DNA from: Limnohabitans planktonicus II-D5
GTDB taxonomy: Bacteria > Pseudomonadota > Gammaproteobacteria > Burkholderiales > Burkholderiaceae_C
Assembly (NCBI RefSeq): GCF_001270065.2
Contig: NZ_LFYT02000003.1
Coordinates: 240,861-304,860, forward strand
Direction of reading: 5' to 3'
DNA length: 64,000 nucleotides
Positions within the stretch are counted from its first letter, which is position 1, and the number at the start of each line of letters is the position of its first letter. Below, one piece after another: positions 37,376 through 46,004 of the stretch. The position numbers were made by a program, and so were the translations under genes. The notes below the pieces were generated by a model that was given only the letters and a program-made list of their open reading frames with translations, was not told the DNA's origin and searched no databases.

Positions 37376-38130
37376 AAGAAATTTTTTTAGGACTGGTTCC
37401 TGGATCAGTTTTTCTCTATAGGTACACACCAAAATTTTCTCTCGGTACAGTGAGTGGTTTGTTTTTAATGGAGATTATGCCATTTTTAATTATATCCTTC
37501 ATTGAGTCAATAAGCCTAATTTATGTTCTTATTGGATTTTTATTATTATATAGCGTTTATGATCTTGGGTACTTGGATAATGATTCTAAGGCAGGCCAGG
37601 AAAAAATTGGTGCTACAATTCGAAATCAATTTTCAAAATTCAATTACAAACTATTTTTTCTGATACGCATACCACTTATCGCATATGCATTTATATACGT
37701 CACTACGATGAATGTAGCCATATCAGGCTTGAGCCTTGGAACCATCCTAGCAATAATTCCGGTTTTTATTCTTCACAACAGGTTGGAAAATAGGATGCTT
37801 CGGATATCGACCTTCATAGCATTAAACAACCTAAAAATTATTGCAAGATTACTTTTATTAAGCCCCTTACTGGGCTATTATTTACTTTCTGCTATTCCAC
37901 ATCTTTTCATAAAGTCATTGCATTACATGAATACTAAGGGATTGATAGCCATCGACGACGCCTGCATCAAGGCTATTACCTTGCCTATATACATAGGCTT
38001 CTTTTGTGGCTTCATATTTATTGATCCATGGCTTATTGTTGTCTCTACTCCATATTTTATAAATCATACCAAATCAATCTTATTTGGAATAATCCTCAAT
38101 AAGTCTAAGTTTTTCATTGAAAAAGACTGA
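37372..38130 (+). CDS. polytopic membrane protein, possibly UbiA-like
   Basis: 252 residues, about seven hydrophobic segments. The segment YSVYDLGYLDNDSKAGQEK after TM2 recalls the Asp-rich ND motif of UbiA-type prenyltransferases, and a HAD phosphatase gene overlaps its start, a combination sometimes fused into one protein. The second Asp motif expected for UbiA is not clearly visible. A role in modifying a polyprenyl carrier is possible but unproven. Confidence 0.55.
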   Translation: MKEIFLGLVPGSVFLYRYTPKFSLGTVSGLFLMEIMPFLIISFIESISLIYVLIGFLLLYSVYDLGYLDNDSKAGQEKIGATIRNQFSKFNYKLFFLIRIPLIAYAFIYVTTMNVAISGLSLGTILAIIPVFILHNRLENRMLRISTFIALNNLKIIARLLLLSPLLGYYLLSAIPHLFIKSLHYMNTKGLIAIDDACIKAITLPIYIGFFCGFIFIDPWLIVVSTPYFINHTKSILFGIILNKSKFFIEKD

Positions 38131-38172
38131 AATTAACCCAATGTACATCATTTTAACATTAATTTCTATCGC

Positions 38173-39423
38173 ATGAAATTAAGGATATTTTTTCAGAGAA
38201 ATCCCAGGTTAATTTGGCTTGCTGGCCATTTGGCACTTAATATTCTTTATACCATAATCATACTGAACTTGGGAAAGCTGTTCGGCGAAGCAAGTGCGAT
38301 AGCTATCAGTTCGGATACTCCGATAATTTTTATATCCATATTGCTATTTTTTTCTTTCATTTACTTTAATATATTTTTATTTAATATTACTTTTAAATTT
38401 TCACTTATTCCAATTAAGTTTAAAGCTAATGAGGCTGGAAAAAATAGGATTGGGCTAGTTCTACTGGTTCTCCAACTTCTATATTTTGCTTATTTCTTGA
38501 TGAGTGGAGTAGGGGTTGCAGGCTCCACTGAGAAACACCAATCTATACTTTCGCAAATTTGGGTATTGATACCTGTTGATGTGCTATTCTTGCTATATTA
38601 TTCAACGTATAGAGGTTCAAAATATTTCCTCCTAAACTTAATTGTCAATATTGTGTCTAATTTGATACGTGGTTGGAGCGGATTTTTGCTTACAATTATA
38701 TTTATTGAGTCATGTATTTTAATTAGGCAAGGGCGAGCAAGTTGGCCTAAATTATTTTATTTTTCTTTGGTGATTATTTCACTCTATCCAGTTTTATATT
38801 ACGGTAAAATTTTTTCAAGATATTACGGACTTTCAAGTGATGCATCATTTGATGACTTTTTAAATACATTATCTTCTTTTGATTTAATTAATCTTCTTCA
38901 AGAAGCAATTATTCAGGTCGGCGATCGAATTCAACTGATATCCAGTGCTATTTCAACCTACGAAATCTCTAATCAACTAGGCGATCTTATCGCTATTGAG
39001 ATAGTTGCTCCTTTCTGGAACGAAGGAATTCACACATTGGCATGGGATCGTCTTTTTTCAGAAACGCAAAGACTTGATGTTGGAAAAGCTATCGCAAATA
39101 TCTTAGACCCTTATTCTTTAAACATTAATTGGAATTCAAACCCTACATTCATTGGATGGTTTTTCATAATTCCGATTCTAAGTTTTTTAAATATAATTTA
39201 TGCGTCTTTATTGGTGTGCATTACCTCTATGCTTATTAAGCCAATATCGACGGCTGAAGTTACAAAAGACTTTTTATGGTATATGATACTGGTTTTAATA
39301 ATTCCTGGATGGTACGGGGCCTACGTTTTATTTGTTTATGGATGTTTTCTATATTTTCTTCTGCACATTTTATTTATTTCAAAAATCAAGGTGGTTAAAT
39401 CCTGTCAGAATCGACCCACGTGA
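38173..39423 (+). CDS. Wzy-type O-antigen/EPS polymerase candidate
   Basis: 416 residues, 10-12 predicted TM segments with a larger loop near residues 215-300 (SRYYGLSSDASFDDFLNTL ... NILDPYSLNINWNSNPTF), the topology of Wzy polymerases, which share little sequence. RGWSGFLLTIIFIESCILIRQG is similar to segments seen in oligosaccharide-repeat polymerases. Flippase, Wzz-like and WecA-like genes are present and no other candidate polymerase exists in the locus. Strongly AT-rich. Confidence 0.72.
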   Translation: MKLRIFFQRNPRLIWLAGHLALNILYTIIILNLGKLFGEASAIAISSDTPIIFISILLFFSFIYFNIFLFNITFKFSLIPIKFKANEAGKNRIGLVLLVLQLLYFAYFLMSGVGVAGSTEKHQSILSQIWVLIPVDVLFLLYYSTYRGSKYFLLNLIVNIVSNLIRGWSGFLLTIIFIESCILIRQGRASWPKLFYFSLVIISLYPVLYYGKIFSRYYGLSSDASFDDFLNTLSSFDLINLLQEAIIQVGDRIQLISSAISTYEISNQLGDLIAIEIVAPFWNEGIHTLAWDRLFSETQRLDVGKAIANILDPYSLNINWNSNPTFIGWFFIIPILSFLNIIYASLLVCITSMLIKPISTAEVTKDFLWYMILVLIIPGWYGAYVLFVYGCFLYFLLHILFISKIKVVKSCQNRPT

Positions 39424-39489
39424 AATGGATGATATTGCTTAAAAATTTTTCAGCAAGCTATTTAACTGATTAACACTTTCTAATTTGAA

Positions 39490-40488
39490 ATGATTGTTGC
39501 GAATTTATATCATATAAAAAATACTAATGGTTTGTTTTACTACGGACTTGACTATCTTCGAGAGAATTTAGATCTCGTGCGTCTAATTTTAGTGCGGCCG
39601 TCCATGGAGAATCAAGTTCGTGCGGCCTTACCCCGCAGTAATGTCATTGTTTGCTCTATCAGCCGCTACGTGCTTGAATTCTCTCGGGCCGCTTGGCGAC
39701 ATGATTTACTTTACACACCAACTTCCCATCCTATCCCGGGCATCAGCCGTCAATTGATTGTTTTACATGATTCTTATCCATTCGAAGTTGGTGCTATTTC
39801 CACTTTGAAACTTCTGTTGCTCAGGTGGTCCTTGTCGTTATCCCGCTGTCGTGTTGCCTACATCAATTGCACTGATGCCAAACCATTTTTGGTCAAACTG
39901 GGGGTACCAAATCAACGCATGATCTTTGCCCCGAACAAATTTCCTCCACCAGCAGTTCGAATACCTTCTGTTGACGCGACTGCAGGGCCGACGACGGTAG
40001 GTCTGTTGGGAACTGATTCTAAAAAAAAGAACTATGAATGCCTTTTTGCTGCTGTTAGGCTGGCTGATTTATCGTCTCGTCTAGTTTTCCGTGTATATGG
40101 TCATCAATCCACTTATTTCCGTGATCTTTGTCAGCAGTTTCCCGACCTTCGGATTCAACTCGCCAAAAGTGATGAGGTGAGTCTTGACCAGTTCATGAAT
40201 TACGTAGATGTGTTGGCGTCTGCGGCAGAGCGGGAAGGTTTTGGGCGGCCGATTGCATCGGCTTTGCTATCAGGTCTTCCTGTGGAATTGCTTGATCGTC
40301 CAGTGTTTAGAGAGTTCTTTAGTGGTGGTGCGAACTTCCACACCACAATCCATATGCTCGTGGGTGCCCTCGCTTCACATTCTGGCAAAAGGTTGCAAAC
40401 AGCATATAGCCCACCTGCACACGTTGTTGACGCTTACGTTACAGCCAATTATGAGATTCGACAACTCGGTTCGGCCAGTCTAAACTGA
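39490..40488 (+). CDS. family 4-like glycosyltransferase
   Basis: 332 residues with the GT-B C-terminal pattern: GLLGTDSKKKNYECLFAAVRL (nucleotide-binding loop), FRVYGHQST, and the EX7E-type motif AAEREGFGRPIASALLSGLPV followed by VFREFFSGGANF. The N-terminal domain is less typical but contains PTSHPIPGISRQLIVLHDSYPF. It should add one sugar to the lipid-linked unit; donor unknown. Base composition starts returning towards the genome norm here. Confidence 0.85.
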   Translation: MIVANLYHIKNTNGLFYYGLDYLRENLDLVRLILVRPSMENQVRAALPRSNVIVCSISRYVLEFSRAAWRHDLLYTPTSHPIPGISRQLIVLHDSYPFEVGAISTLKLLLLRWSLSLSRCRVAYINCTDAKPFLVKLGVPNQRMIFAPNKFPPPAVRIPSVDATAGPTTVGLLGTDSKKKNYECLFAAVRLADLSSRLVFRVYGHQSTYFRDLCQQFPDLRIQLAKSDEVSLDQFMNYVDVLASAAEREGFGRPIASALLSGLPVELLDRPVFREFFSGGANFHTTIHMLVGALASHSGKRLQTAYSPPAHVVDAYVTANYEIRQLGSASLN

Positions 40489-40533
40489 TGCTGTTTTATC
40501 ACTCTTAGACACGTTAAGTGACATCGAGAATAC

Positions 40534-41265
40534 ATGTTTCATCCATCTAACGAAATTACACTATCCATCGTTAGCCATGGCCAAGCGGCCCTGATTAGTT
40601 TACTCTTATCAGACTTGGCACATTTGTCACAGCAAAATTTTCAAGTATTGATCACCATCAATATTCCAGAGGATGAGTCGGTGTATCAAGGACATTCTTT
40701 TCCTGTACGCATTATTCGCAACACCCTACCTAAAGGTTTTGGTGCGAACCATAATGCGGCATTTTTGCACTCTAACACCCCATGGTTTGCAGTCGTCAAC
40801 CCAGACATTCGAATTGAAACCCTTAACTTTGATAGATTACTATCACCCTTTGATAATCAAACCATAGCTGCAGTGGCTCCCTTGGTTCTCTCAGCCGATG
40901 GTAAAATTGAAGACAGTGCAAGGCGCTTTCCTACCTTTATGCGTTTTGCTAAACGGGTTTTATTGAGAATTCGCGAACCGGATTATACCGTCCAAGCCAG
41001 GCCTTATTCGGTTGATTGGGTGGCCGGTATGTTTGTTGTTTACAGAAGAGGCGCATTTCATAAAATAGGAGGATTTGATGATCGTCGTTTTTTTATGTAT
41101 TTAGAAGATGCTGATATTTGCCTTCGTTTATATAAAAAAGGGTGGAAAATTTTTTTGAATCCTTGTGTGAGTGTAATCCATATGGCACAACGTGAAAGTC
41201 ATCGAAATTTAAAGCATATGCGGTGGCACGTAGTTAGCGCTTTACGTTATTTAACTGGTTTGTAA
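40534..41265 (+). CDS. family 2 glycosyltransferase, rhamnosyltransferase-like
   Basis: 243 residues. GT-A features: LSIVSHGQAALISLLLSDL, GFGANHNAAF (donor site), VVNPDIRIE (the N-P-D metal-binding motif), VDWVAGMFVVYRRGAF and the C-terminal acceptor motif RRFFMYLEDADICLRLYKKG. This set is typical of WbbL-like rhamnosyltransferases. It closes the plus-strand part of the polysaccharide cluster; the next three genes run in the opposite direction. Confidence 0.88.
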   Translation: MFHPSNEITLSIVSHGQAALISLLLSDLAHLSQQNFQVLITINIPEDESVYQGHSFPVRIIRNTLPKGFGANHNAAFLHSNTPWFAVVNPDIRIETLNFDRLLSPFDNQTIAAVAPLVLSADGKIEDSARRFPTFMRFAKRVLLRIREPDYTVQARPYSVDWVAGMFVVYRRGAFHKIGGFDDRRFFMYLEDADICLRLYKKGWKIFLNPCVSVIHMAQRESHRNLKHMRWHVVSALRYLTGL

Positions 41266-41299
41266 ATATAATCTAATACTTTTATCTGATTTAACTCAA

Positions 41300-42679
41300 T
41301 TATTTGAACAGCAAATCAAATACAGCTTGATTTTTCTTTATTTTTTTGTGAGCTGGTGTTTCCACAGACGGAGTGGCAATAATTAAAGGTACTTTGGTTG
41401 ATATTTGTGATGCATCTGGCGTGCATCCAAATTCTATGTATTGCTTACCTGCGCACCATATTTCGGGTCGCAAGGGGTGATCAGAAAAAATGATAATTTT
41501 GAAGTCGTTGCCAAATACCAATTTGGCTTTTTGAGCCACAAGTTTGACCAGTCTAGCGCCATTGGCGATGTTGTCGGTGTATTCATCACTTAATGACTTC
41601 ATAGGAACGCCCATGAGTGGGTGTGGGACCAATAAGTGCGCAAACAGAATCCCACCTTTTTGCCAGAAAGGTGCTTCTAGTAGAGAGTTCTGCATGCTGT
41701 CGCGCATGGATATGGATAACGCTCTGATATCTGTCTTCTCATCACATCCCAAAAACTCCAACATGCTGAGTCCAGGGAAACTGCAGGCCAACCCTGAACC
41801 ATCGGTCGCTGTAGGAACAGGGAAAGAACAGGACCTCAGCCCCTGTATGGAGCAATAGCGGTGAAAGAACCCCACGATGTCGATATTCGCTGAGCTGGCT
41901 CGCACTTTGGCAAAGTCCAGCACATGACTTGCGCTGCACAGTTGGGTGGGGCCACAGGCCACAGACTGATCAAAATTGCTTCGTGTCCAAATGGCGGGGA
42001 TCACGTTGATGGTGTTTTTGCCTGCTGGGTCTATGCTGGTTGATGTGACATGTAGCCCAGCATCTTTCAGTTGGTCCACCACTGGCCCGGCTGCGCTGGC
42101 ACTGAACTCGTCTAACAACAAAACAATGGTGTTTTGCGCTGGCAACTTGGGTGCTTGTTGTGTTGGCGGTTGATCGCTTGGGCTTGGCCAATAGACCGTG
42201 GGGGCAAGGGTGTTGGCCAACACAACTGGGAGTAGGGTGAAGATCAGCCCCCCCACGATGACGGCCAAGTGAAGGCGTTTCCAAATATCTTGTCTGATTT
42301 TGAGGGTCAACAGGCCTGCAGCAAGCCCTGATGCAAGGGCCAGCGTTTTGTGCAGGGTTGTTGGGTGCGCAGGAATCAGCTCAATCTGTTGCAAGTACCT
42401 GAACACGACAAGGCTGAACACCAGGGCAATGCCCACGTTGGTCACTTTGTAGCTGATGGCTTGGCCCAAAATAAGGCGCAGCAGTGCCACACCAGCTATG
42501 ACCCAGACAAGCATCAGCCCCAGTGCGATGACGACCTCGGCCAAGGTGTGATGTTGAAAGTACAGGCTACCCCATATCCAGCTGGTTTGCTTTACCAGCA
42601 ACAGGGTGCTGAGGGCCAGCAGCGCTGTTAAGAGTGGCTGCTGCGCACTCGGTTGGCTTAAATTTTCTTGAGTAGACAC
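41300..42679 (-). CDS. membrane-anchored sulfatase/phosphoethanolamine-transferase-like protein
   Basis: About 459 residues from GTG 42679, chosen because it precedes the first TM and overlaps the methyltransferase stop by 22 bases; the frame is open further upstream. Four to five TM segments are followed by a soluble alkaline-phosphatase-superfamily domain: NTIVLLLDEFSASAAGP (metal-binding Asp-Glu in place of the sulfatase opening) and KIIIFSDHPLRPEIWC (Asp-His). A catalytic Thr or Ser is not obvious. Probably transfers or removes a polymer substituent. Confidence 0.7.
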   Translation of the reverse strand: MSTQENLSQPSAQQPLLTALLALSTLLLVKQTSWIWGSLYFQHHTLAEVVIALGLMLVWVIAGVALLRLILGQAISYKVTNVGIALVFSLVVFRYLQQIELIPAHPTTLHKTLALASGLAAGLLTLKIRQDIWKRLHLAVIVGGLIFTLLPVVLANTLAPTVYWPSPSDQPPTQQAPKLPAQNTIVLLLDEFSASAAGPVVDQLKDAGLHVTSTSIDPAGKNTINVIPAIWTRSNFDQSVACGPTQLCSASHVLDFAKVRASSANIDIVGFFHRYCSIQGLRSCSFPVPTATDGSGLACSFPGLSMLEFLGCDEKTDIRALSISMRDSMQNSLLEAPFWQKGGILFAHLLVPHPLMGVPMKSLSDEYTDNIANGARLVKLVAQKAKLVFGNDFKIIIFSDHPLRPEIWCAGKQYIEFGCTPDASQISTKVPLIIATPSVETPAHKKIKKNQAVFDLLFK

Positions 42680-43956
42680 AGCGTGCGCAACGTGTTGGGT
42701 ATGGAGTAGCTGGCAACGGTGGAGAAGTATTGGCCAAAGGCTGCCATTTGCGCCGCTACAGAAAAATCTTGCGGATTGCGTTTTCGTTGGTTGCAAAGGT
42801 GCTGAACCATGGGGTCTGATTCGTCCAGCATTTCCACGATGGTAAATTCACGCGTGATGTGCGCCGCCATCTGTGCAATTTTTTGCAAGTAAACGCCTTC
42901 TGATATGGCCAGGTGATGGGTCAGGGCCAGCATCATCACCATGTCGGCCTGCTGGTGCAGCCGTGTCATGAGCGACGGAAACTCATCGCCACACCATCCG
43001 CGCCCGCCCACCATGTCGCCCAGGTTGGAGACGAGGGGGTGAATGTGGGTGGCCTTGCTTTGTGAAAGCACAAGCTTTTGAATGGAGTCGTGGTCCAGGT
43101 CAATGGCGATCACGTCCGCCCCGGTGCCGGCCGCGAGCTTTGTAAATTCTCCAGTGTTGCAACCCAGGTCCACCACCCATTTGGGCTTTGTGCTTTCTAG
43201 CCATTCGCCTACTTTTTGATATTTGTCTGCTGACGCTGCGTCTGTGTAGTGGTGGCGAGTGTCGGTGTAGTCTGCCCAGTGGCTGCCTGCCTGGTTGGGT
43301 TTGCCTCCATTGAGCAGGAATTGGCTGAAGCCGTAGAGGCTCCCGTGCAGGGGTTTGCCGTCTTTGGGGGGCATTGGCTTGGCGTGCTGTGCATCACGCT
43401 TGCTGGCCAGCATGAGTGGCCAGTAGCGTGTCAGGTACCGGGACAGGCCCAACATGTCGCTGGCCACGCTTGGCTGAATGCCGTCGCGGTAGGTGCTGTA
43501 GCTTTGGTGGGGCTTAAGGCCGCGCTGTTGTGACACTGCCAAGGGCAGCAAGAAATGACGCACAAACTGCCCAAACGCCCACCACTGCGGTGTTGCGATT
43601 GGCTGAAAAGACAGGTGGTCACAGAACATGGGCCGATTGCCCTGAAAGATCACGTTCCAGGCAGAGGCGTCTTTCAGCTCATAGCCTTGAGCGAGGATTT
43701 CACGCGAAATATCCAGGCTGAGTTGTCCGGCCAAATAAAGTTGCGCGTCACACCACTCGAATGGATAGCTGACAAAGGGCAGGCGGGGTGATTCGACGGT
43801 ATCAGGGGCCGTGAACGCATATGGCACAAGCTGGCCCTGATCTACAAGCGCTGCAGCTTGTTTGGATTGCAAAAACGGTTTGGCTGCCGCTTCGGGGTGA
43901 ATTCGACGAACAACTTGGTTGCCCAAGAATTCGATCACACCCTCAGGGTCACGCAT
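42658..43956 (-). CDS. class I SAM-dependent methyltransferase with N-terminal extension
   Basis: 432 residues from ATG 43956 (MRDPEGVIEFLGNQVVRRIH), chosen by its eight-base overlap with the upstream gene. The SAM-binding motif is KWVVDLGCNTGEFTKLAAG (about residue 265 on), with IAIDLDHDS as motif II. The N-terminal 200 residues, with FCDHLSFQPI and HQSYSTYRDGI, form a domain common to a methyltransferase type found beside polysaccharide genes. It probably methylates a sugar or a non-reducing end. Middle gene of a three-gene minus-strand operon. Confidence 0.82.
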   Translation of the reverse strand: MRDPEGVIEFLGNQVVRRIHPEAAAKPFLQSKQAAALVDQGQLVPYAFTAPDTVESPRLPFVSYPFEWCDAQLYLAGQLSLDISREILAQGYELKDASAWNVIFQGNRPMFCDHLSFQPIATPQWWAFGQFVRHFLLPLAVSQQRGLKPHQSYSTYRDGIQPSVASDMLGLSRYLTRYWPLMLASKRDAQHAKPMPPKDGKPLHGSLYGFSQFLLNGGKPNQAGSHWADYTDTRHHYTDAASADKYQKVGEWLESTKPKWVVDLGCNTGEFTKLAAGTGADVIAIDLDHDSIQKLVLSQSKATHIHPLVSNLGDMVGGRGWCGDEFPSLMTRLHQQADMVMMLALTHHLAISEGVYLQKIAQMAAHITREFTIVEMLDESDPMVQHLCNQRKRNPQDFSVAAQMAAFGQYFSTVASYSIPNTLRTLCLLKKI

Positions 43957-44161
43957 CGTTTTTCTCGCTTGTCTTTTTCCGACTGAAAATTTTGGCAATC
44001 AGCTGCCCAGGCTTCTTGAGGAAAACCAAGGCTGCACCGATGGCTGCAAACGCGCCCTGAAGCAGCAGCAGAGCCGTGCCGCCATCTACATAAGCATGGG
44101 CAGTGGAGGAAAATAATGTACTCAAAATTAATATTTCCGAGATAAAATATATTTTATTCAT
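43949..44161 (-). CDS. small membrane protein of the polysaccharide locus
   Basis: 70 residues from ATG 44161: a signal-like segment (MNKIYFISEILILSTLFSST then AHA), AYVDGGTALLLLQGAFAAIGAALVFL as a TM helix, and a basic tail. The AYVDxGTxxLLLQ pattern is shared by short proteins often coded before methyltransferase and sulfatase-like genes in EPS clusters. It overlaps the methyltransferase start by eight bases. Function unknown. Confidence 0.75.
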   Translation of the reverse strand: MNKIYFISEILILSTLFSSTAHAYVDGGTALLLLQGAFAAIGAALVFLKKPGQLIAKIFSRKKTSEKNDA

Positions 44162-44339
44162 AAAATGTAATTTTTTATTAGTTCCAATGATATGGAGAAC
44201 GATGACTATATCATGCACTAAAGTATTCTTTTGGATGAAATTCATCAGAGTCAGTTACCAATTGTGTCCAAAGCAGCTGCTTTGTTGGTCTTGATCACCA
44301 GCACCCCATCTGCCCAGCTGGTCCAATTCATTCACAACC

Positions 44340-44395
44340 CCCACATGGGCCTGTGCCGAACCCTTCATGTCGGACTCTGCGAGTACCGACCTACG
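44340..44395 (+). repeat. REP family 1 remnant pair
   Basis: The left part (CACATGGGCCTGTGCCGAAC) is spacer-like, and an intact inverted REP with loop GCA (GTCGGACTCTGCGAGTACCGAC then CTAC, cut at 44395) follows. It matches array C units. The rest of 44162-44340 shows no gene. Confidence 0.75.
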
Positions 44396-44399
44396 AAGT

Positions 44400-44422
44400 A
44401 AATTGGGGTCAGATCCCCATTT
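44400..44422 (+). repeat. repeat family 2 palindrome, copy 1 (variant)
   Basis: AAATTGGGG ... CCCCATTT around TCAGAT. First of at least seven copies of the GGGGTCAGATCCC palindrome between here and 51956; this copy has slightly altered arms. It marks the left edge of the TA-rich cassette row. Confidence 0.8.
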
Positions 44423-44450
44423 CCGGATTGCGAAAGCGCCTCTCGGCTCT

Positions 44451-44545
44451 TTTGTCGTTTGTGGGCTCTGAATAATGTGCCTCTGTTCGTTTTTCCAGAT
44501 TGATGTCTGCCGTCACCCAGCCTTTGATTTTCTTGAAGGGGGCGG
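44451..44545 (+). pseudogene. 5' fragment of a YdcF-like (DUF218) gene
   Basis: From GGCTCTTTTGTCGTTTG to CACCCAGCCTTTGATTTTCT this is alignable to 51097-51175, which contains the leader and first 17 codons (MFVFSKLMSAITQPLF) of the intact YdcF-like gene. Here the initiation region is mutated and the sequence breaks off into a family 3 repeat. Confidence 0.7.
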
Positions 44546-44560
44546 CGGCGATCAATGAGT

Positions 44561-44726
44561 CCGTCATCGCGAGGAGCTTGCGACGCGGCGATCCAGCTGC
44601 GGAGCTTGCCGGGCACTGGATTGCCACGCTTCGCTCGCAATGACGGGGTTGGGGGGCGCAATGACGGGGTTGGGGGGCGCAATGACGGGGTTGGGGGGCG
44701 CAATGACGGGGTGGGGGAGCAATGAC
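44561..44726 (+). repeat. REP family 3 pair plus 21-bp tandem repeats
   Basis: A forward copy (CCGTCATCGCGAGGAGC...GGCGATCCAGC) and an inverted copy (CACTGGATTGCCACGCTTCG then CTCGCAATGACGG) face each other at 44561-44645. The end CAATGACGGGGTTGGGGGGC is then repeated with a 21-bp period: TGACGGGG occurs at 44641, 44662, 44683 and 44704. Slipped replication of the repeat edge probably created it. Confidence 0.85.
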
Positions 44727-44728
44727 GT

Positions 44729-44754
44729 AAAAGCCGCCTTTGGGTGGCTTTGCT
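44729..44754 (+). terminator. hairpin AAAGCCGCC/GGTGGCTTT
   Basis: AAAAGCCGCC, TTTG loop and GGTGGCTTT form a stable stem next to T residues. It could terminate leftward or rightward transcription between the repeat block and the tumE-like gene. Confidence 0.5.
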
Positions 44755-44819
44755 GTATGTGGGACCTCGATTTGCAGGAGATGCTGGTGAGGAAAGCCTA
44801 TTGAAAACTTTATCATCGG

Positions 44820-45200
44820 ATGATACATTTTCGTATGCGTGATGATCTTGGCATAACCATTCTCATCGATCTCCATGATCAGATCATTGATCAGGGAGAC
44901 GGGTATTGGGTCAAGTTCGAGGCTTGGGTTGTCCCAGTTTCAAAGGACATTCCGCATGGGGTTCGTTATGCACTGACTCTGCACGAGCCCTATGGCAAAC
45001 GAATTCTTGGATACGACAATGCCCATGCGGTGAAGCCTCCCAAGAAATTCAAGTATGCCGGGACAAAGTTGCCGTATGACCACAAACATCAACATGTCAG
45101 CGATAAGGGTGTGCCTTATGAGTTCAAGGATGCACATCAATTGTTATCCGACTTTTTTGTGGAAGTCGATCGTGTGTTGAAGGAGGCTAGGAAGTCATGA
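44820..45200 (+). CDS. TumE-family toxin (DUF6516)
   Basis: 126 residues. The sequence GYWVKFEAWVVPVSKDIPHGVRYALTLHEPYGKRILGYDNAH followed by a basic, His-rich stretch (YDHKHQHVSDKG) and PYEFKDAHQLLSDFFVEVDRVL matches the general plan of TumE/DUF6516 toxins. Its stop overlaps by four bases the next gene, a winged-HTH antitoxin. Known TumE-TumA pairs have the toxin first, as here. An alternative start at codon 6 is possible. Confidence 0.75.
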   Translation: MIHFRMRDDLGITILIDLHDQIIDQGDGYWVKFEAWVVPVSKDIPHGVRYALTLHEPYGKRILGYDNAHAVKPPKKFKYAGTKLPYDHKHQHVSDKGVPYEFKDAHQLLSDFFVEVDRVLKEARKS

Positions 45201-45544
45201 AGACAATCGTTGTTGGAATCTTGTCGCAAGAGAAAATTCGCGAGCGGATGTTGTCTATCGCTCGTGGCGATTACAAGCCAAAATCATCCGACCCCAAAAT
45301 ATGGTTCACATCTATGAGATCGTTGGCAGAGGTTTTGAGTGATGACAACCGCGCTTTGCTCAAAGTGATTCAGGATTCAAAACCACAGTCAATTTCCTCT
45401 TTGGCTGACATCACTGGGCGCAAGCCAGGTAACCTTTCTCGAACATTGAAAACAATGTCCAACTACGGATTTGTTGAAATGAAACGTGAGAACAGGCACG
45501 TTCGTCCGATCGTGAAGGGAACGGACTTTCGTATCGTTGCCTGA
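45197..45544 (+). CDS. TumA-like winged-helix antitoxin
   Basis: 115 residues. A MarR-like winged helix is seen from about residue 45: MRSLAEVLSDDNRALLKVIQ, SISSLADITGRKPGNLSRTLKTM (recognition helix) and YGFVEMKRENRHVRPIVKG (wing). This is the HVO_A0114-type DNA-binding domain common in antitoxins paired with DUF6516 toxins. It probably represses the operon and neutralises the toxin. Four-base overlap with the toxin gene supports the start. Confidence 0.78.
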   Translation: MKTIVVGILSQEKIRERMLSIARGDYKPKSSDPKIWFTSMRSLAEVLSDDNRALLKVIQDSKPQSISSLADITGRKPGNLSRTLKTMSNYGFVEMKRENRHVRPIVKGTDFRIVA

Positions 45545-45559
45545 CAAGAATTAATGGGG

Positions 45560-45940
45560 TTCCGATAACGCATGCACCGGTCAATGACCGAGTTCGCGGC
45601 GGTGGGTCGCCGGGTGACGGCGTATCCAACAGTTGAGCTTATCCTGGCACTGGATTGCCACGCTCCGCTCGCAATGACGGGGTGGGGGCGCGCAATGACT
45701 TGGTTTCGTCATCGCGAGGAGCCGCCTTTAGCCGCGAGGAGCGAAGCGACGTGGCGGGACGCGGCGATCCAGCAGCTGAGCTTGTCCTGGCACTGGATTG
45801 CCACGCTGCGCTCGCAATGACAGGGTGACTATGCCACGCCCTGAACCGAGTATTCGTTGGCCCGCTGCTTGTTGCTGTGTCAAACCGTTTTGCATGAGTG
45901 GCTGGGCTTGGGTGTGTATGGGGTGACGCGGTGAGGGATG
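45560..45940 (+). pseudogene. 3' fragment of the YdcF-like (DUF218) gene, split by a REP family 3 block
   Basis: 45572-45631 (CCGGTCAATGACCGAGTTCG...GTGACGGCGTATCC) aligns with 51719-51778 of the intact gene. After a repeat block at about 45632-45828, alignment resumes at 45830-45940 (CGAGTATTCGTTGGCCCGC...GGTGTGTATGGGGTGACGCG), matching 51796-51900 through the stop. The coding frame is destroyed. With the 5' fragment at 44451 it may derive from one old gene copy. Confidence 0.8.
45632..45828 (+). repeat. REP family 3 block inserted in the YdcF-like pseudogene
   Basis: It has an inverted copy (CTGGATTGCCACGCTCCGCT), a spacer with GCAATGACGG and GGTTTCGTCATCGCGAGGAG, a forward copy containing an internal duplication of CGCGAGGAGC, and a final inverted copy ending CGCTCGCAATGAC. 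The block is almost identical to 49019-49143. Confidence 0.85.
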
Positions 45941-45969
45941 GAGAGGGGAGCTTTGCAGATCGATATGGT

Positions 45970-45982
45970 AAGGTGATACCTT
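45970..45982 (+). promoter_or_regulatory. candidate operator AAGGT-GAT-ACCTT
   Basis: A perfect inverted repeat (AAGGTGATACCTT) lies 22 bases before the RHH antitoxin ATG at 46005. The position fits TA autoregulation; GATATGGTAAGG overlap suggests that promoter elements are nearby. Confidence 0.5.
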
Positions 45983-46004
45983 GAAATACACGATGGAGTC
46001 TGAC

